A DNA stretch of 64,000 bases, from NCBI GenBank assembly GCA_029261895.1, contig JAJDAK010000028.1, positions 1-64,000 of the forward strand, in the 5' to 3' direction. The translations under genes and the position numbers were made by a program. Position 1 is the stretch's first letter. Each line of letters begins with the position of its first letter. Positions 43,072 through 52,682 of the stretch are shown one piece after another. Under the pieces are notes generated by a model. The model saw only the letters and a list, made by a program, of their open reading frames with translations, had not been told where the DNA came from and made no database searches. Source of the DNA: Deltaproteobacteria bacterium (GTDB lineage: Bacteria > Myxococcota_A > UBA9160 > SZUA-336).

Positions 43072-44049
43072 TTGGCCGACGATGACCCACTGATCCTAGA
43101 AGACAACACGATCGCGCAGGTTCTCTATGGAGAGAACGATCGCAACCTACGTGCGTTGGAAGAGGAAGTCGGCGTAGAGATCCAGGCGAGAGGCAATCGT
43201 ATTCGTATTGAGGGCCCGTCCTTGGAGCGTAAACTGGCCATGCGCGTGCTGCGCGACCTTTACGACATGGCGGCGTCGGGTGTTGAAGTTGGCCACACTG
43301 AAGTGCGTCAGGTTACGCGTATGGCAGGCGACGGTACGTCTGCTTCGGTGGAAGCGATCGTCGATGGTGAAGCGGTTGAAGTCGGAAAACGCAAACGCAT
43401 TCTCCCACGTACGCACAATCAAAAACGCTATATCCAGACGATTCGCAGTTCGGATTTGGTTTTTGGAATCGGACCCGCCGGTACGGGTAAAACCTATCTC
43501 GCGATGGCGATGGCGGTATCCGCGTTGCTGCGCCGCGAAGTTGGACGAATCGTACTCACGCGTCCCGCGGTCGAGGCGGGTGAGAAGCTGGGTTATCTCC
43601 CGGGTACGCTCTTTGAAAAAGTTGATCCATATCTGCGCCCACTCTATGACGCGCTTCACGAGATGATGGACTCGGCCGAAGTGGCGCGCCGCACCGATCG
43701 CGGGATTATCGAGGTCGCGCCGCTCGCGTTCATGCGTGGCCGGACCCTCAACGATGCATTTATTATCTTGGACGAAGCGCAGAACACGACGTCGGAGCAA
43801 ATGCGAATGTTTCTTACGCGTTTGGGATTTGATTCCAAAGCGGTCGTAAACGGGGATACCACTCAAATCGATCTGCCGAAGGGGACCCGTTCGGGTTTGA
43901 TCGAAGCAGAATCGGTTTTGCAGGATATTCCTGGAATCAGTTTTGCTCGCTTCACTGAAAAGGATGTCGTACGACATCCGCTCGTGGAGCAGGTCATTCG
44001 TGCCTACGATCGGAACTCGTCCAAGGCTGATGATGGAGAGCATCGATGA
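43072..44049 (+). CDS. ybeZ: PhoH-family ATPase (YbeZ)
   Basis: 325 residues, TTG start (GAGG six nt upstream). An N-terminal KH-like region (RNLRALEEEVGVEIQARGNR) precedes FGIGPAGTGKTYLAMAMA (Walker A) and DAFIILDEAQNTTSEQMRMF (Walker B), with GDTTQIDLPKGTRSGL. YbeZ works with the RNase YbeY in 16S maturation; ybeY is two genes downstream, the 7TM-HD gene lying between. Confidence 0.93.
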   Translation: MADDDPLILEDNTIAQVLYGENDRNLRALEEEVGVEIQARGNRIRIEGPSLERKLAMRVLRDLYDMAASGVEVGHTEVRQVTRMAGDGTSASVEAIVDGEAVEVGKRKRILPRTHNQKRYIQTIRSSDLVFGIGPAGTGKTYLAMAMAVSALLRREVGRIVLTRPAVEAGEKLGYLPGTLFEKVDPYLRPLYDALHEMMDSAEVARRTDRGIIEVAPLAFMRGRTLNDAFIILDEAQNTTSEQMRMFLTRLGFDSKAVVNGDTTQIDLPKGTRSGLIEAESVLQDIPGISFARFTEKDVVRHPLVEQVIRAYDRNSSKADDGEHR

Positions 44050-46484
44050 CGCCGGTAGATTCAAAGCCGTCGCGTGCTGCGCGTCCTGTGCGTCCTGCGT
44101 CGGAGTCCGAGGGTGATCGCCGCGCTCGAAATCGACAATTGATCTTGATGGGAGCGCTCGCGAGCCTGGTGCTTTCCGGGCTGCTCACGATGGATCTCCT
44201 CCCCACGGGCCCTGTCGGTCTTGGCGGCCGTTTGCCGCGGCCGGGTGAGATTGCGGACCGTAGTTACAAAGCGCCATCGGATATCAATATCGTCGACCAG
44301 CACGCGACAGAAGAAGCCCGTCGTGCGGCGCTCGACCAGGCGCCTGTGATTTATGATTTTGATGAGCGCCAGGCATCCGTACTGCGTGAAAATATAGTCG
44401 CCGCGTTTGTTGCGGCGCGTAGCGCCGCAAGTCAAAGCTCCCCGGACGCTACATCAAGTTCTATTCGCGACGTATTCTTGGACGCACTGCTTGAAGGTAC
44501 GCAACTGCCTGACGCTGGTTTCGAACTCTTGGAACGTCGCGGTTTTGACGGGGGCATACAGTCGGCGTTGATTCGGTTGATCGAACCGGTCGTCGTTCAA
44601 AAGATCGTCGATGACGCCAGTGAGATCGAAGCGCATCGCGCGGATCGCAACGTGTTGATTCGGGCACTCGGGTCGGGGGCAAAAGAACCCTTGAAAGCGC
44701 CAGAGGCCATCAAAACGCTCGCCGCCGCTCGGGAGCTCGTGGGTACGCGGCCTTTGGCGACCTCGATCGATCTTTCAGCTGAAGACCAAGAGGCGATCCG
44801 TGGAATTGCGACCGCGCTGATCCGTCCCAACCTAGCATTCAACCTGCGTGCCACCGATGAAGAACGCAAAGCTGCCGAGTCGGGTGTGAAAGAGGTCACG
44901 ATTGCGCTGCGTAAAGGCGAAATCGTTGTTCGTGATGGCGTGCGTATTACAGACCATCAAGTGATGATCCTGGAAGGTCTCTGGCGTCAAGCGAATACAG
45001 CCAGTCGCGTAACGAACTTCCTCGGTATTGCCGCATTGTTGATGGTGCTGATTGGGGTCATCTGGCGCTTCGCGTCGACGGGAATTCAGCGCTTTCCGAC
45101 GACCCAAAAGGATGCAGTCTTTCTACTCTCCACGTTGGTCGTAACGGGTGTAGGGACGCGCCTATCGCTTTTCGTTTGTGACGCGGTGGCGGACTACCCT
45201 GACGTAGCGCCGCTGCTCGAGAATTCCCCGCGACCCTTGTATTTCATTATCCCCGTGGCCGCGGCAACCATGCTCGTGCGCATGGTTCACTCGGCTGAAA
45301 CTGCGGCGCTCTTTGCAGTCATGGTTTCGTTACTCACAGGTTTGCAGGTGCAGGGGGATGTGCCGTTCGCTTTTTATGCCGTGGTAGGTTCGTTCGCAGC
45401 CGCGTTTGGCGCTGCGCGCGTGTCACAACGCGGCACGCTCTTGCGTGCTGGGGTGAGTGTGGGCCTCGCGAATATCGCGGTGATTCTGAGCCTTAATCTC
45501 ATCGGCGGCGAAGTGAAGCCGATTCCAATGGCGATCTCGATGGCGCTTGGCTTTGTTTCGGGCGTGATGTCGGGCGCGTTGGTTCTCAGTACGGCGCCGA
45601 TGGTCGAATGGCTCTTTGGCTACACGACAGACGTGAAACTTTTGGAACTTGCCAATCGCGAACAGGTGCTGCTCCGGGAACTCGAGCTTCGCGCGCCAGG
45701 CACGTACCACCACAGCATGATGGTTGGACATCTGGCGGAAAAGGCCGCCGAAGCAATCGGTGCAAACGCACTGCTCGCGAAAGTCGGTGGCTACTACCAC
45801 GATATTGGTAAGATGCGACGACCTCATTTCTTTGTTGAAAACGTCACGATTCACCAGGGTGAGAATCGCCACGAAAAGCTTTCACCATCGATGTCGGCGC
45901 GAATCATCCAAGCCCATGTTAAAGACGGTTTGGAGCTCGGGGATAAGTACAACTTGGTGTTTCCGATCATGCGTGCGATCGGTGAGCACCACGGGACGAG
46001 CATTATTCGCTTCTTCTTTGAGAAGGCCAAAGAGATCGCCGATCCTGAAAAGGGCGAAATCATTGAAGAGCACGACTATCGCTATCCGGGTCCGAAACCA
46101 CAGACGCGCGAATCGGGTATCTTGATGTTGGCTGATTCGGTTGAAGCCGCTTCACGTACGCTGAGCGACACGTCACCTGCGCGTATCCAGCAACTTGTGC
46201 AGCGGATCATCAACAACTATTTTCGCGACGGTCAGCTCGACGAGTGCAGCCTGACCTTGAGAGATCTGCACCTGATCGCGCGTAGTTTCATTGATACGCT
46301 CTCTGCGATTCGTCACGAACGGATCGACTATCCGGACGCAACGGACGCAGAGGGTCGAAAGTTCGAAGAGAATGCAGATGAAGGTGTGGTTGAACGGCTC
46401 GAGCCTCGGCAGAAAGATCGACCGGATCGCAATCAGGACCAACGCCGAGACGATATTAAGCGTCTTGGGATTCCTCGACGCTGA
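44046..46484 (+). CDS. 7TM receptor with HD phosphohydrolase domain (PgpH-like)
   Basis: 812 residues, overlapping phoH by 4 nt. An N-terminal helix (ILMGALASLVLSGLLTM), a long extracytoplasmic 7TMR-HDED domain (ADRSYKAPSDINIVDQHATE), seven membrane helices (about residues 320-505), then the HD domain: PGTYHHSMMVGHLAEKAAE, GGYYHDIGKMRRPHFFVEN and EHHGTSIIRFFFEKAKE. PgpH homologues hydrolyse cyclic di-AMP. The C terminus overlaps the ybeY start by 107 nt. Confidence 0.9.
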   Translation: MTPVDSKPSRAARPVRPASESEGDRRARNRQLILMGALASLVLSGLLTMDLLPTGPVGLGGRLPRPGEIADRSYKAPSDINIVDQHATEEARRAALDQAPVIYDFDERQASVLRENIVAAFVAARSAASQSSPDATSSSIRDVFLDALLEGTQLPDAGFELLERRGFDGGIQSALIRLIEPVVVQKIVDDASEIEAHRADRNVLIRALGSGAKEPLKAPEAIKTLAAARELVGTRPLATSIDLSAEDQEAIRGIATALIRPNLAFNLRATDEERKAAESGVKEVTIALRKGEIVVRDGVRITDHQVMILEGLWRQANTASRVTNFLGIAALLMVLIGVIWRFASTGIQRFPTTQKDAVFLLSTLVVTGVGTRLSLFVCDAVADYPDVAPLLENSPRPLYFIIPVAAATMLVRMVHSAETAALFAVMVSLLTGLQVQGDVPFAFYAVVGSFAAAFGAARVSQRGTLLRAGVSVGLANIAVILSLNLIGGEVKPIPMAISMALGFVSGVMSGALVLSTAPMVEWLFGYTTDVKLLELANREQVLLRELELRAPGTYHHSMMVGHLAEKAAEAIGANALLAKVGGYYHDIGKMRRPHFFVENVTIHQGENRHEKLSPSMSARIIQAHVKDGLELGDKYNLVFPIMRAIGEHHGTSIIRFFFEKAKEIADPEKGEIIEEHDYRYPGPKPQTRESGILMLADSVEAASRTLSDTSPARIQQLVQRIINNYFRDGQLDECSLTLRDLHLIARSFIDTLSAIRHERIDYPDATDAEGRKFEENADEGVVERLEPRQKDRPDRNQDQRRDDIKRLGIPRR

Positions 46485-46818
46485 GATTTCGATCACACTC
46501 ACGTGTGATTCGGAGATCGCAGACTTGGCCGGCCGCTACGGTCGTCGGCATCGCGCCACCGATGTGCTTTCGTTTTCACAACAGGAAGGCGAGAGTGCCG
46601 CGTTTAGTTCGGACGCCTTAGGAGATGTCATCATCTCGATCGATAGCGCTGAGCGCCAGGCTAAACGGCGCCGTGTCGACTTAGACTCGGAACTACGCGA
46701 CCTTTTGACGCACGGGATCCTTCACCTTCTGGGGATGGATCATATGAATGCGACCGATCGTCGGGCGATGCGCGACCTGGAAGGACATCTCCGCTGGCTC
46801 ATCACAGATCAACCATGA
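46378..46818 (+). CDS. ybeY: Endoribonuclease YbeY
   Basis: 146 residues from an ATG at 46378 with GAAGAGA upstream; 46372 is also possible. The YGRRHRATDVLSFSQQEGE block and metal site HGILHLLGMDHMNATDR (three His) define the family. It processes rRNA 3' ends and ribosome quality. The start is deep inside the preceding gene, and the stop overlaps lnt by 4 nt. Confidence 0.92.
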   Translation: MKVWLNGSSLGRKIDRIAIRTNAETILSVLGFLDAEISITLTCDSEIADLAGRYGRRHRATDVLSFSQQEGESAAFSSDALGDVIISIDSAERQAKRRRVDLDSELRDLLTHGILHLLGMDHMNATDRRAMRDLEGHLRWLITDQP

Positions 46819-48431
46819 CGCGTTTGTTCTGGGCCTTTGGCTTCGCACTCGCCTTCACCCTGAGCTTTCCGTTTCGTGCCGGAGATTCTGAGTTTGACGT
46901 CGGGTTGGTTGTAGGCTGGCTAGCCCTCGTACCGCTGGCGCGCAGTTTTCAAGGCTTGCCGCCGCGTGCGGCGTTTCGTTGGACTTTGCTGGCCTGCACC
47001 ATGGCTTTCGCCGGCACCATGTTCTGGATCTATTGGGTCGTTGCGGTCTACAGCTACGGTCCGTTCTGGTTGGGTGTGGCCGCCGTGCTGCTGCTTGCAT
47101 TTGTGCTCGCACTCCACGTCGCGTGGGTGGGGCCGCTCTGCGTTTGGCTCGAACCGGCGTTCGGCCGTGGAGCGTTTCTGGTACTACCGATCGCCTGGGT
47201 TGCCTTTGAGTATCTGCGCGGCGTGTTTCTCATGGGTGGTTTACCGTGGGCTTTCGTCGGTTATAGCGCGCATGACAACGGCCCGATTCGCGAGCTCGCG
47301 GCGATCGGCGGCGTCTACGGCTTGAGCTTCTTATTGGTTTGTTTTGCGTCGCTGGTTCATCGACAGCGGTTTCGAGCCGCGATGACTTTGCTCGCCGTAG
47401 CCCACGGCGCTGGCTTTGTGCATGGCTCCATGCAAACTACAACCGAGCCCGGACTACGGGTTGGAATTGTGCAAGCCAGCATCACCCAGGACTTGAAATG
47501 GGATCCCGAGCGTGCGCAAGAGAACTTCATCTCGCATGTGGATCTTTCGCGCCTGGTCGCGACGCAAGACCTGGATCTCTTGCTCTGGCCGGAAGCGTCG
47601 ATGCCCTTCTTTATCGAGAGCGAAAAACGTACACCCGAACGTGTCATGCTCGAAGAACTCGCGACAGAGTTCGATACGCCGCTTCTCATTGGTGGCATTG
47701 GACTCAAAATCCACGATGACCAAGACATCGACTATTTCAACAGCGCGTTCCTATTCGCGCCCGGGCGCGGTTTGATGGACCGCTACGATAAGTCTCAGTT
47801 GGTGCCCTTCGGAGAATACATTCCGTTCCGGCGAATCTTGGGTCGCTTACAAGGGGTCGCGACCGGGGTTGCGATCGAGGACATTCGGCCCGGCCCCGGG
47901 CCACGTCTGCTCGACGGCGTGCCGGCTATTGAAAGCTTCGCGCCGTTGATTTGCTACGAGGCGATCTATCCCGCGCTGGTGCGCGACACGGTATTAGGCG
48001 GCGCGCGCGTTCTCGTGCATATCACCAATGATGCCTGGTACGGCTTTACCAGCGCGCCCGCCCAATTTCTCGCGATCACCAAACTACGCGCGGTCGAACA
48101 TGGGCTACCGTTGGTGCGTGCGGCGAATACCGGAATCTCTGCGTTCGTGGACGCAAGCGGCCGTGTGCTCCGTGAGACCGAGATTTTCCAGCGCACGGCG
48201 GTGGTGGACCGAATTCCGGGTGCGCGTGAAGGAACTACGCTCTACACGCGTTTCGGGGACTGGGTTGTCGTATTCTGCTGGCTATCATTGGTCGTGATCG
48301 GAGGAGTTCAAATTGTCAGAAGCCGCGCTACCCGAAATTCGCGAGATTCGAGAGACGATCGACCAGCTCGCGACACAGATCGCCGCGCTGCGGAGGCATC
48401 TTTGACCTCGAAACGAAGGAAAAACGCCTAG
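46815..48431 (+). CDS. lnt: Apolipoprotein N-acyltransferase
   Basis: 538 residues. Membrane helices at the N terminus, then a CN-hydrolase domain with LLLWPEASMPFFIES (Glu), MDRYDKSQLVPFGEYIPFR (Lys) and SFAPLICYEAIYPALVRD (Cys). It adds the third acyl chain to lipoproteins, feeding LolCDE, whose genes lie downstream. The last 39 codons lie inside prfB in another frame; this arginine-rich tail (RATRNSRDSRDDRPARDTD) is unlike normal Lnt ends. Confidence 0.93.
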   Translation: MTRLFWAFGFALAFTLSFPFRAGDSEFDVGLVVGWLALVPLARSFQGLPPRAAFRWTLLACTMAFAGTMFWIYWVVAVYSYGPFWLGVAAVLLLAFVLALHVAWVGPLCVWLEPAFGRGAFLVLPIAWVAFEYLRGVFLMGGLPWAFVGYSAHDNGPIRELAAIGGVYGLSFLLVCFASLVHRQRFRAAMTLLAVAHGAGFVHGSMQTTTEPGLRVGIVQASITQDLKWDPERAQENFISHVDLSRLVATQDLDLLLWPEASMPFFIESEKRTPERVMLEELATEFDTPLLIGGIGLKIHDDQDIDYFNSAFLFAPGRGLMDRYDKSQLVPFGEYIPFRRILGRLQGVATGVAIEDIRPGPGPRLLDGVPAIESFAPLICYEAIYPALVRDTVLGGARVLVHITNDAWYGFTSAPAQFLAITKLRAVEHGLPLVRAANTGISAFVDASGRVLRETEIFQRTAVVDRIPGAREGTTLYTRFGDWVVVFCWLSLVVIGGVQIVRSRATRNSRDSRDDRPARDTDRRAAEASLTSKRRKNA

Positions 48432-49435
48432 CGGAACTCGAAACGCAGGCTGCCGACCCTGCGCTCTGGGATGACCAAGAACGTGCTCAGGCGTTGTTGA
48501 GGGATAAAAGCCACTTGGAGCGCGAGGTCCAGTACTTCCAACAGTTGGAGCAAGAGGCCGCCGACGCGCAGATCATGCTCGAATTGGCAGAGGAAGCGAG
48601 CGACGACGACACCGTGCGCGAAGCGGCTGAAGGCGCGTCACTGTTGCGCGAGCGGGTCGCCGAGGCTGAGTTTCGGCGCATGCTCTCCGGTGAGCACGAT
48701 CCCCTGAATACGATCGTATCGATCAATTCCGGCGCGGGTGGGACCGAGGCCTGCGACTGGGCTGAGATGTTATTGCGCATGTATCTGCGCTGGTGCGAAG
48801 AGCGCGGCTTTAAAGCCGAGATTCTAGATATCCAGGCCGGAGACGAGGCAGGCGTCAAGAGCGTGACGCTGATGATCGAAGGCCCATACGCCTACGGTTA
48901 TATGCGCAGCGAAGTCGGAATTCATCGCTTGGTGCGTATCTCGCCGTTCGACTCGCAGAAGCGGCGACACACCAGCTTTGCGTCGTTCACCATGGCGCCC
49001 GATGTCGGCGATACGGTCGATATCGACATCGATGAAAAAGATCTGCGGATCGATACCTACCGTGCGGGAGGCGCCGGCGGACAGCACGTCAACCGCACGG
49101 ATTCGGCCGTGCGGATTACGCACCTGCCGTCCGGTCTCGTGGTGCAGTGCCAGAACGAGCGCAGCCAACATAAGAACAAGGCTTCGGCGATGAAGGTACT
49201 GCGCGCGCGGCTGTTCGAAAAAGCGGAATCCGAGCATCGAGCCGAGGTCGACCGTTTGACCGGTGAAAAGAAGAAAATCGACTTTGGCAGCCAAATTCGA
49301 TCGTATACGTTACATCCCTCTCAACGCGTGAAGGATCACCGGACCGGGGTCGAGTCAGGTAACGCCCACGGGGTGCTGGATGGCGCCTTGGATCCGTTCA
49401 TTCGTGCGTACCTGCTGGAATCGGCGGAGGGCTAG
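48313..49435 (+). CDS. prfB: Peptide chain release factor 2, +1 programmed frameshift
   Basis: The frame starts at a TTG (48313) with GGAGGAG seven nt before it, reads MSEAALPEIREIRETIDQLA and stops at TGA 48403-48405. Shifting +1 at CTT-T (48400-48403) continues as DLETKEKRLAELETQAADPA and on to 49435, 373 residues in all. This is the well-known autoregulatory frameshift: when RF2 is scarce the in-frame UGA is read through by slippage. Domain features: GGTEACDWAEMLLRMYLRW, GGAGGQHVNRTDSAVRI (GGQ), RSQHKNKASAM. The start overlaps lnt by 119 nt. Confidence 0.97.
48392..48405 (+). promoter_or_regulatory. prfB recoding site
   Basis: GGAGG (48392-48396) as internal Shine-Dalgarno, three nt, then CTTTGA: the slip codon CTT and the UGA stop, followed by C. 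Spacing and order match the E. coli prfB element, so RF2 autoregulation is very likely intact. Confidence 0.96.
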
Positions 49436-50932
49436 TTGGCAACCGAGAAGGAAATCCTAGAGGCGCGGCGCAACCGCGCCCAAGAGCTCGAAAAATCGGG
49501 CACCGCGCTCTTTCCCGCGCGCGTGCCGCGGCCGTTGGATTCGATTCCGCAGCTCATTGCCGGCCATGCCGACTCGAGTGCGGAGAGCTTAGAAGCGTCA
49601 CGCCAGCTCGTGCGCATCGCGGGTCGTATCGTCGGGCTCCGCTCCTTTGGTAAAGCGAGCTTCGTCAGTTTGCAGGCGGACGGTCAGCAGCTGCAGGTTT
49701 GGATGAAACGCGACCAGGTCAGCGCGGAGCGCTACACCGAGTTCAAACTCTACGAGGTCGGCGACTTCGTTTGGGCCGCTGGGCCGTTGATTCGGACGCA
49801 GAAAGGCGAACTGACGGTCGACGTACAGGAATTCGGCTTTCTCGCCAAGAGCTATCGGCCCCTGCCCGAAAAATGGCATGGCCTCGTCGATGTCGAGCAG
49901 CGTTATCGGCAGCGCTATCTCGACATCCTGACGAATCCTGATACCCGCCGTATGCTTGAACTCCGCAGCCGCGCGGTGTCGACGATACGCACGATTTTGG
50001 AAGAGCGTAGTTTTCTCGAAGTCGAAACGCCGATCCTACAGCCCGTCTACGGTGGCGCCAACGCGCGACCGTTTACGACGTTGCATAACACCTACGAAGA
50101 GACGCTCTTCCTGCGAATTTCTTTCGAGCTCTATCTCAAGCGATTGATTATTGCGGGTATCGATCGCGTCTATGAAATCGGTCGTGACTTTCGCAACGAA
50201 GGGATCTCCAAGAAACACAATCCCGAGTTTTCGATGCTCGAGGTTTATCAAGCGTATGCGGATTACACAGACATGATGGAGCTGACGGAAACGTTGGTGG
50301 CTGAAACCGCGCGGCGGGTGCTGGGAACCACTCAGGTTGAGCGCGATGGTGAGATGCTCGAGCTTGCGCCGCCGTGGCCGCGACGCAGTATGGCGGAATT
50401 GATCCAGGAAGCCTGCGGCGTAAACATTCGCGAAGCGCGCACGTTGGAAGCACTTCGCGGCGCGATCAAGAGCGCGAAGATTTCGAATATTGATGCTGAC
50501 TCGACCCCAACCTGGTCGGTACTCGTCGACGAACTCTTTTCAAAGCATGTGGAACCAAAGCTCATGCAGCCCACGTTTGTGCTCGACTATCCAGCAGAGC
50601 TTTCGCCACTGGCGAAGCGACACGCGGATCAGCCGGATTTGGTGGAACGCTTTGAAGCGTTCATCGGGGGGATGGAAATCGCGAATGCGTTTTCAGAGTT
50701 GAACGATCCCGATGACCAGCGTGCGCGTTTTCTCGAGCAGGCCCAGGCTGCGGCGGAAGGGGATGAAGAAGCGCATCCCATCGATGAGGATTTTCTCCGC
50801 GCGCTGGAACATGGCATGCCGCCGTCCGGGGGCATGGGGATGGGGATCGGTCGTTTGACGATGATTCTCACAGGCGCTTCGCATCTGCGGGAAGTGAAAG
50901 TGTTTCCGCATCTGAGGAAGCGCGATGGCTGA
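49436..50932 (+). CDS. lysS: Lysyl-tRNA synthetase (class II)
   Basis: 498 residues, TTG start immediately after the prfB stop (prfB-lysS as in E. coli). OB-fold anticodon domain (VRIAGRIVGLRSFGKASFVS), then class II motifs: FLEVETPILQPVYGGANARP, RVYEIGRDFRNEGISKKHNPEF and GMPPSGGMGMGIGRLTMIL. It charges tRNA-Lys. It overlaps lolCE by 8 nt. Confidence 0.96.
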   Translation: MATEKEILEARRNRAQELEKSGTALFPARVPRPLDSIPQLIAGHADSSAESLEASRQLVRIAGRIVGLRSFGKASFVSLQADGQQLQVWMKRDQVSAERYTEFKLYEVGDFVWAAGPLIRTQKGELTVDVQEFGFLAKSYRPLPEKWHGLVDVEQRYRQRYLDILTNPDTRRMLELRSRAVSTIRTILEERSFLEVETPILQPVYGGANARPFTTLHNTYEETLFLRISFELYLKRLIIAGIDRVYEIGRDFRNEGISKKHNPEFSMLEVYQAYADYTDMMELTETLVAETARRVLGTTQVERDGEMLELAPPWPRRSMAELIQEACGVNIREARTLEALRGAIKSAKISNIDADSTPTWSVLVDELFSKHVEPKLMQPTFVLDYPAELSPLAKRHADQPDLVERFEAFIGGMEIANAFSELNDPDDQRARFLEQAQAAAEGDEEAHPIDEDFLRALEHGMPPSGGMGMGIGRLTMILTGASHLREVKVFPHLRKRDG

Positions 50933-52682
50933 GTTATTGCAGCCGTTGGCCGCGTTCGCTTCGGCCACCGTTGTCGCACTCATCGGCTTGTTCTTCGCCG
51001 CGATGTTTCTGTTTTTTTCGGGCGCGGCCGCGATGGTACTCGGGCAGTTCCTGCCGTTCGCTTCCAAGCCCCGTGTCGCTCTGCCCACGATCGCGATGAG
51101 CTGCGTGGCGGTGGCGTTAATCACATGGCTCGCAGGTGCACCGCTTTGGTATGCATCCGTGCCGATCACATTGGTCAGTGGCTTGCTCTGGTTTGGTGTA
51201 CTGCAGATGCCATCGATTCACCGCCTGCTGCGTTATGGCGCCGCTGCGCTCTTGGTCGCTGCGATCGCGATGAGTTGGCTGCGCGAAATGATTCCAGCGC
51301 TGGACTTTGGTGCGGTCATCCTCGTGCAAGCGTTTGCCCTCTTGATCAGCACGGTCGTGGTTGGACTCCTTCCGTTGGTGCTTGCCGGGCTGGTGCAACA
51401 TCGTCGCGAACGCCCGGTCGAATGGTTTATTTCGCTGCGCTACTTGGTTGCCAAGCGGCGTCAAACTTTTATCTCGGTGATTACGGTCATCTGCGTGGTG
51501 GGCGTGTCGCTCGGCGTGGCGGTGATCACCGTGGTGCTCTCCGTCATGAACGGGTTTTCCGGCGTCTGGGAGGACAAGATCATCGGTGCGCGCGCGCATT
51601 TTGTGGTTCACGCGCGAACCGGGGAGATCGAGAACTACCTCGAGGTTCGTGAAAAGATCGTCGCGATGCCCGAGATCGAAGGCGCAACGCCTTATATGGA
51701 TGCCGACGCGATTCTGCGCTCCGGAAACGGTGAGATCCAAGCCATTGTGTTGAAGGGGATTCATCCCGAAACCGTCGGCGACGCGACCCAATTACCCAAT
51801 GATATCGTTGCGGGCTCACTCGCCGATCTCGACCCGGATCCGCAGGGTGAGGGGGACGCGAAGTTGGCGGGTGCGGTGATCGGTGCAGAAATCGCAGATC
51901 GTTTTCTGCTGCAAGTTGGCGATACCATTGTTTTGATTTCGCCGCTCGGTGGACGCCCAACACCCATGGGCCCCGCGCCTCGCTTGGAGCGCTTTCGTGT
52001 GGCCGGCGTGTTTCGTTCCAACTTTTTTCAGTTTGATGAAAGCTTTGTCTACACCAGCTTGGCCGGCGTGCAGAAGTTTCTGAAGACCAACGACGTTGTG
52101 TCTGGCATCGAAGTGCGCAGCGTCGATCCGTATCGATCGCAGGCGATTGGCGAGCGTGTGGTCTATGCCTTGGGTGGACTCTTCTTTGCGCGCGATTGGA
52201 AAACGTTCTATCCGGCGTTCTTTCAAGCGCTGCAGATGGAGCGCGCGATGATGTTTGTGCTCTTGAGTTTCATCATGGTCGTCGCCGGTTTCATCATCAT
52301 CGCGACCCTCATCATGATGATCATGGAAAAGTCGCGCGATATCGCGATTCTAAAAACCATGGGTTGCGAAGACGATGGTGTGCTTCGGGTCTTCGCGATC
52401 GGCGGCGTACTGATTGGCACTTCAGGCTTAGCGCTCGGGCTGGGGATGGGCTTGGTGATCACCTGGAATCTGAGTCGCATTCAGTCGGTGGTGGAGACTT
52501 TGCTCGGGCACGACATCCTGCCGGCAAACGTCTATCAGCTGCAGACCTTCCCTTACGAGATCGTGCCTTGGCAGTTAGTCTTGATCTCCGTGATCGCGCT
52601 AACACTGTCGATTGGTGCCACGCTATTGCCGGCGTGGCAGGCCGCTCGTTTGGACCCCGCAGAGGCGCTGCGGTATGAGTGA
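50925..52682 (+). CDS. lolC: Lipoprotein-releasing ABC permease LolC/E with N-terminal membrane extension
   Basis: 585 residues against about 410 for usual LolC or LolE. Residues 1-165 are an added hydrophobic domain with about four or five helices. The LolCE core begins at VEWFISLRYLVAKRRQTFIS, with VVLSVMNGFSGVWEDKIIGA, the periplasmic domain, and FIIIATLIMMIMEKSRDIAI ending ARLDPAEALRYE. With LolD it extracts lipoproteins from the inner membrane. A single LolC/E gene implies a homodimer (LolF-like) unless another copy exists elsewhere. Confidence 0.92.
   Translation: MAELLQPLAAFASATVVALIGLFFAAMFLFFSGAAAMVLGQFLPFASKPRVALPTIAMSCVAVALITWLAGAPLWYASVPITLVSGLLWFGVLQMPSIHRLLRYGAAALLVAAIAMSWLREMIPALDFGAVILVQAFALLISTVVVGLLPLVLAGLVQHRRERPVEWFISLRYLVAKRRQTFISVITVICVVGVSLGVAVITVVLSVMNGFSGVWEDKIIGARAHFVVHARTGEIENYLEVREKIVAMPEIEGATPYMDADAILRSGNGEIQAIVLKGIHPETVGDATQLPNDIVAGSLADLDPDPQGEGDAKLAGAVIGAEIADRFLLQVGDTIVLISPLGGRPTPMGPAPRLERFRVAGVFRSNFFQFDESFVYTSLAGVQKFLKTNDVVSGIEVRSVDPYRSQAIGERVVYALGGLFFARDWKTFYPAFFQALQMERAMMFVLLSFIMVVAGFIIIATLIMMIMEKSRDIAILKTMGCEDDGVLRVFAIGGVLIGTSGLALGLGMGLVITWNLSRIQSVVETLLGHDILPANVYQLQTFPYEIVPWQLVLISVIALTLSIGATLLPAWQAARLDPAEALRYE

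Noticed and set aside
48403..48405. Premature stop/frameshift error in prfB
   Set aside because: The CTTTGAC slip site with an upstream GGAGG is the conserved RF2 recoding signal, so the gene is intact.
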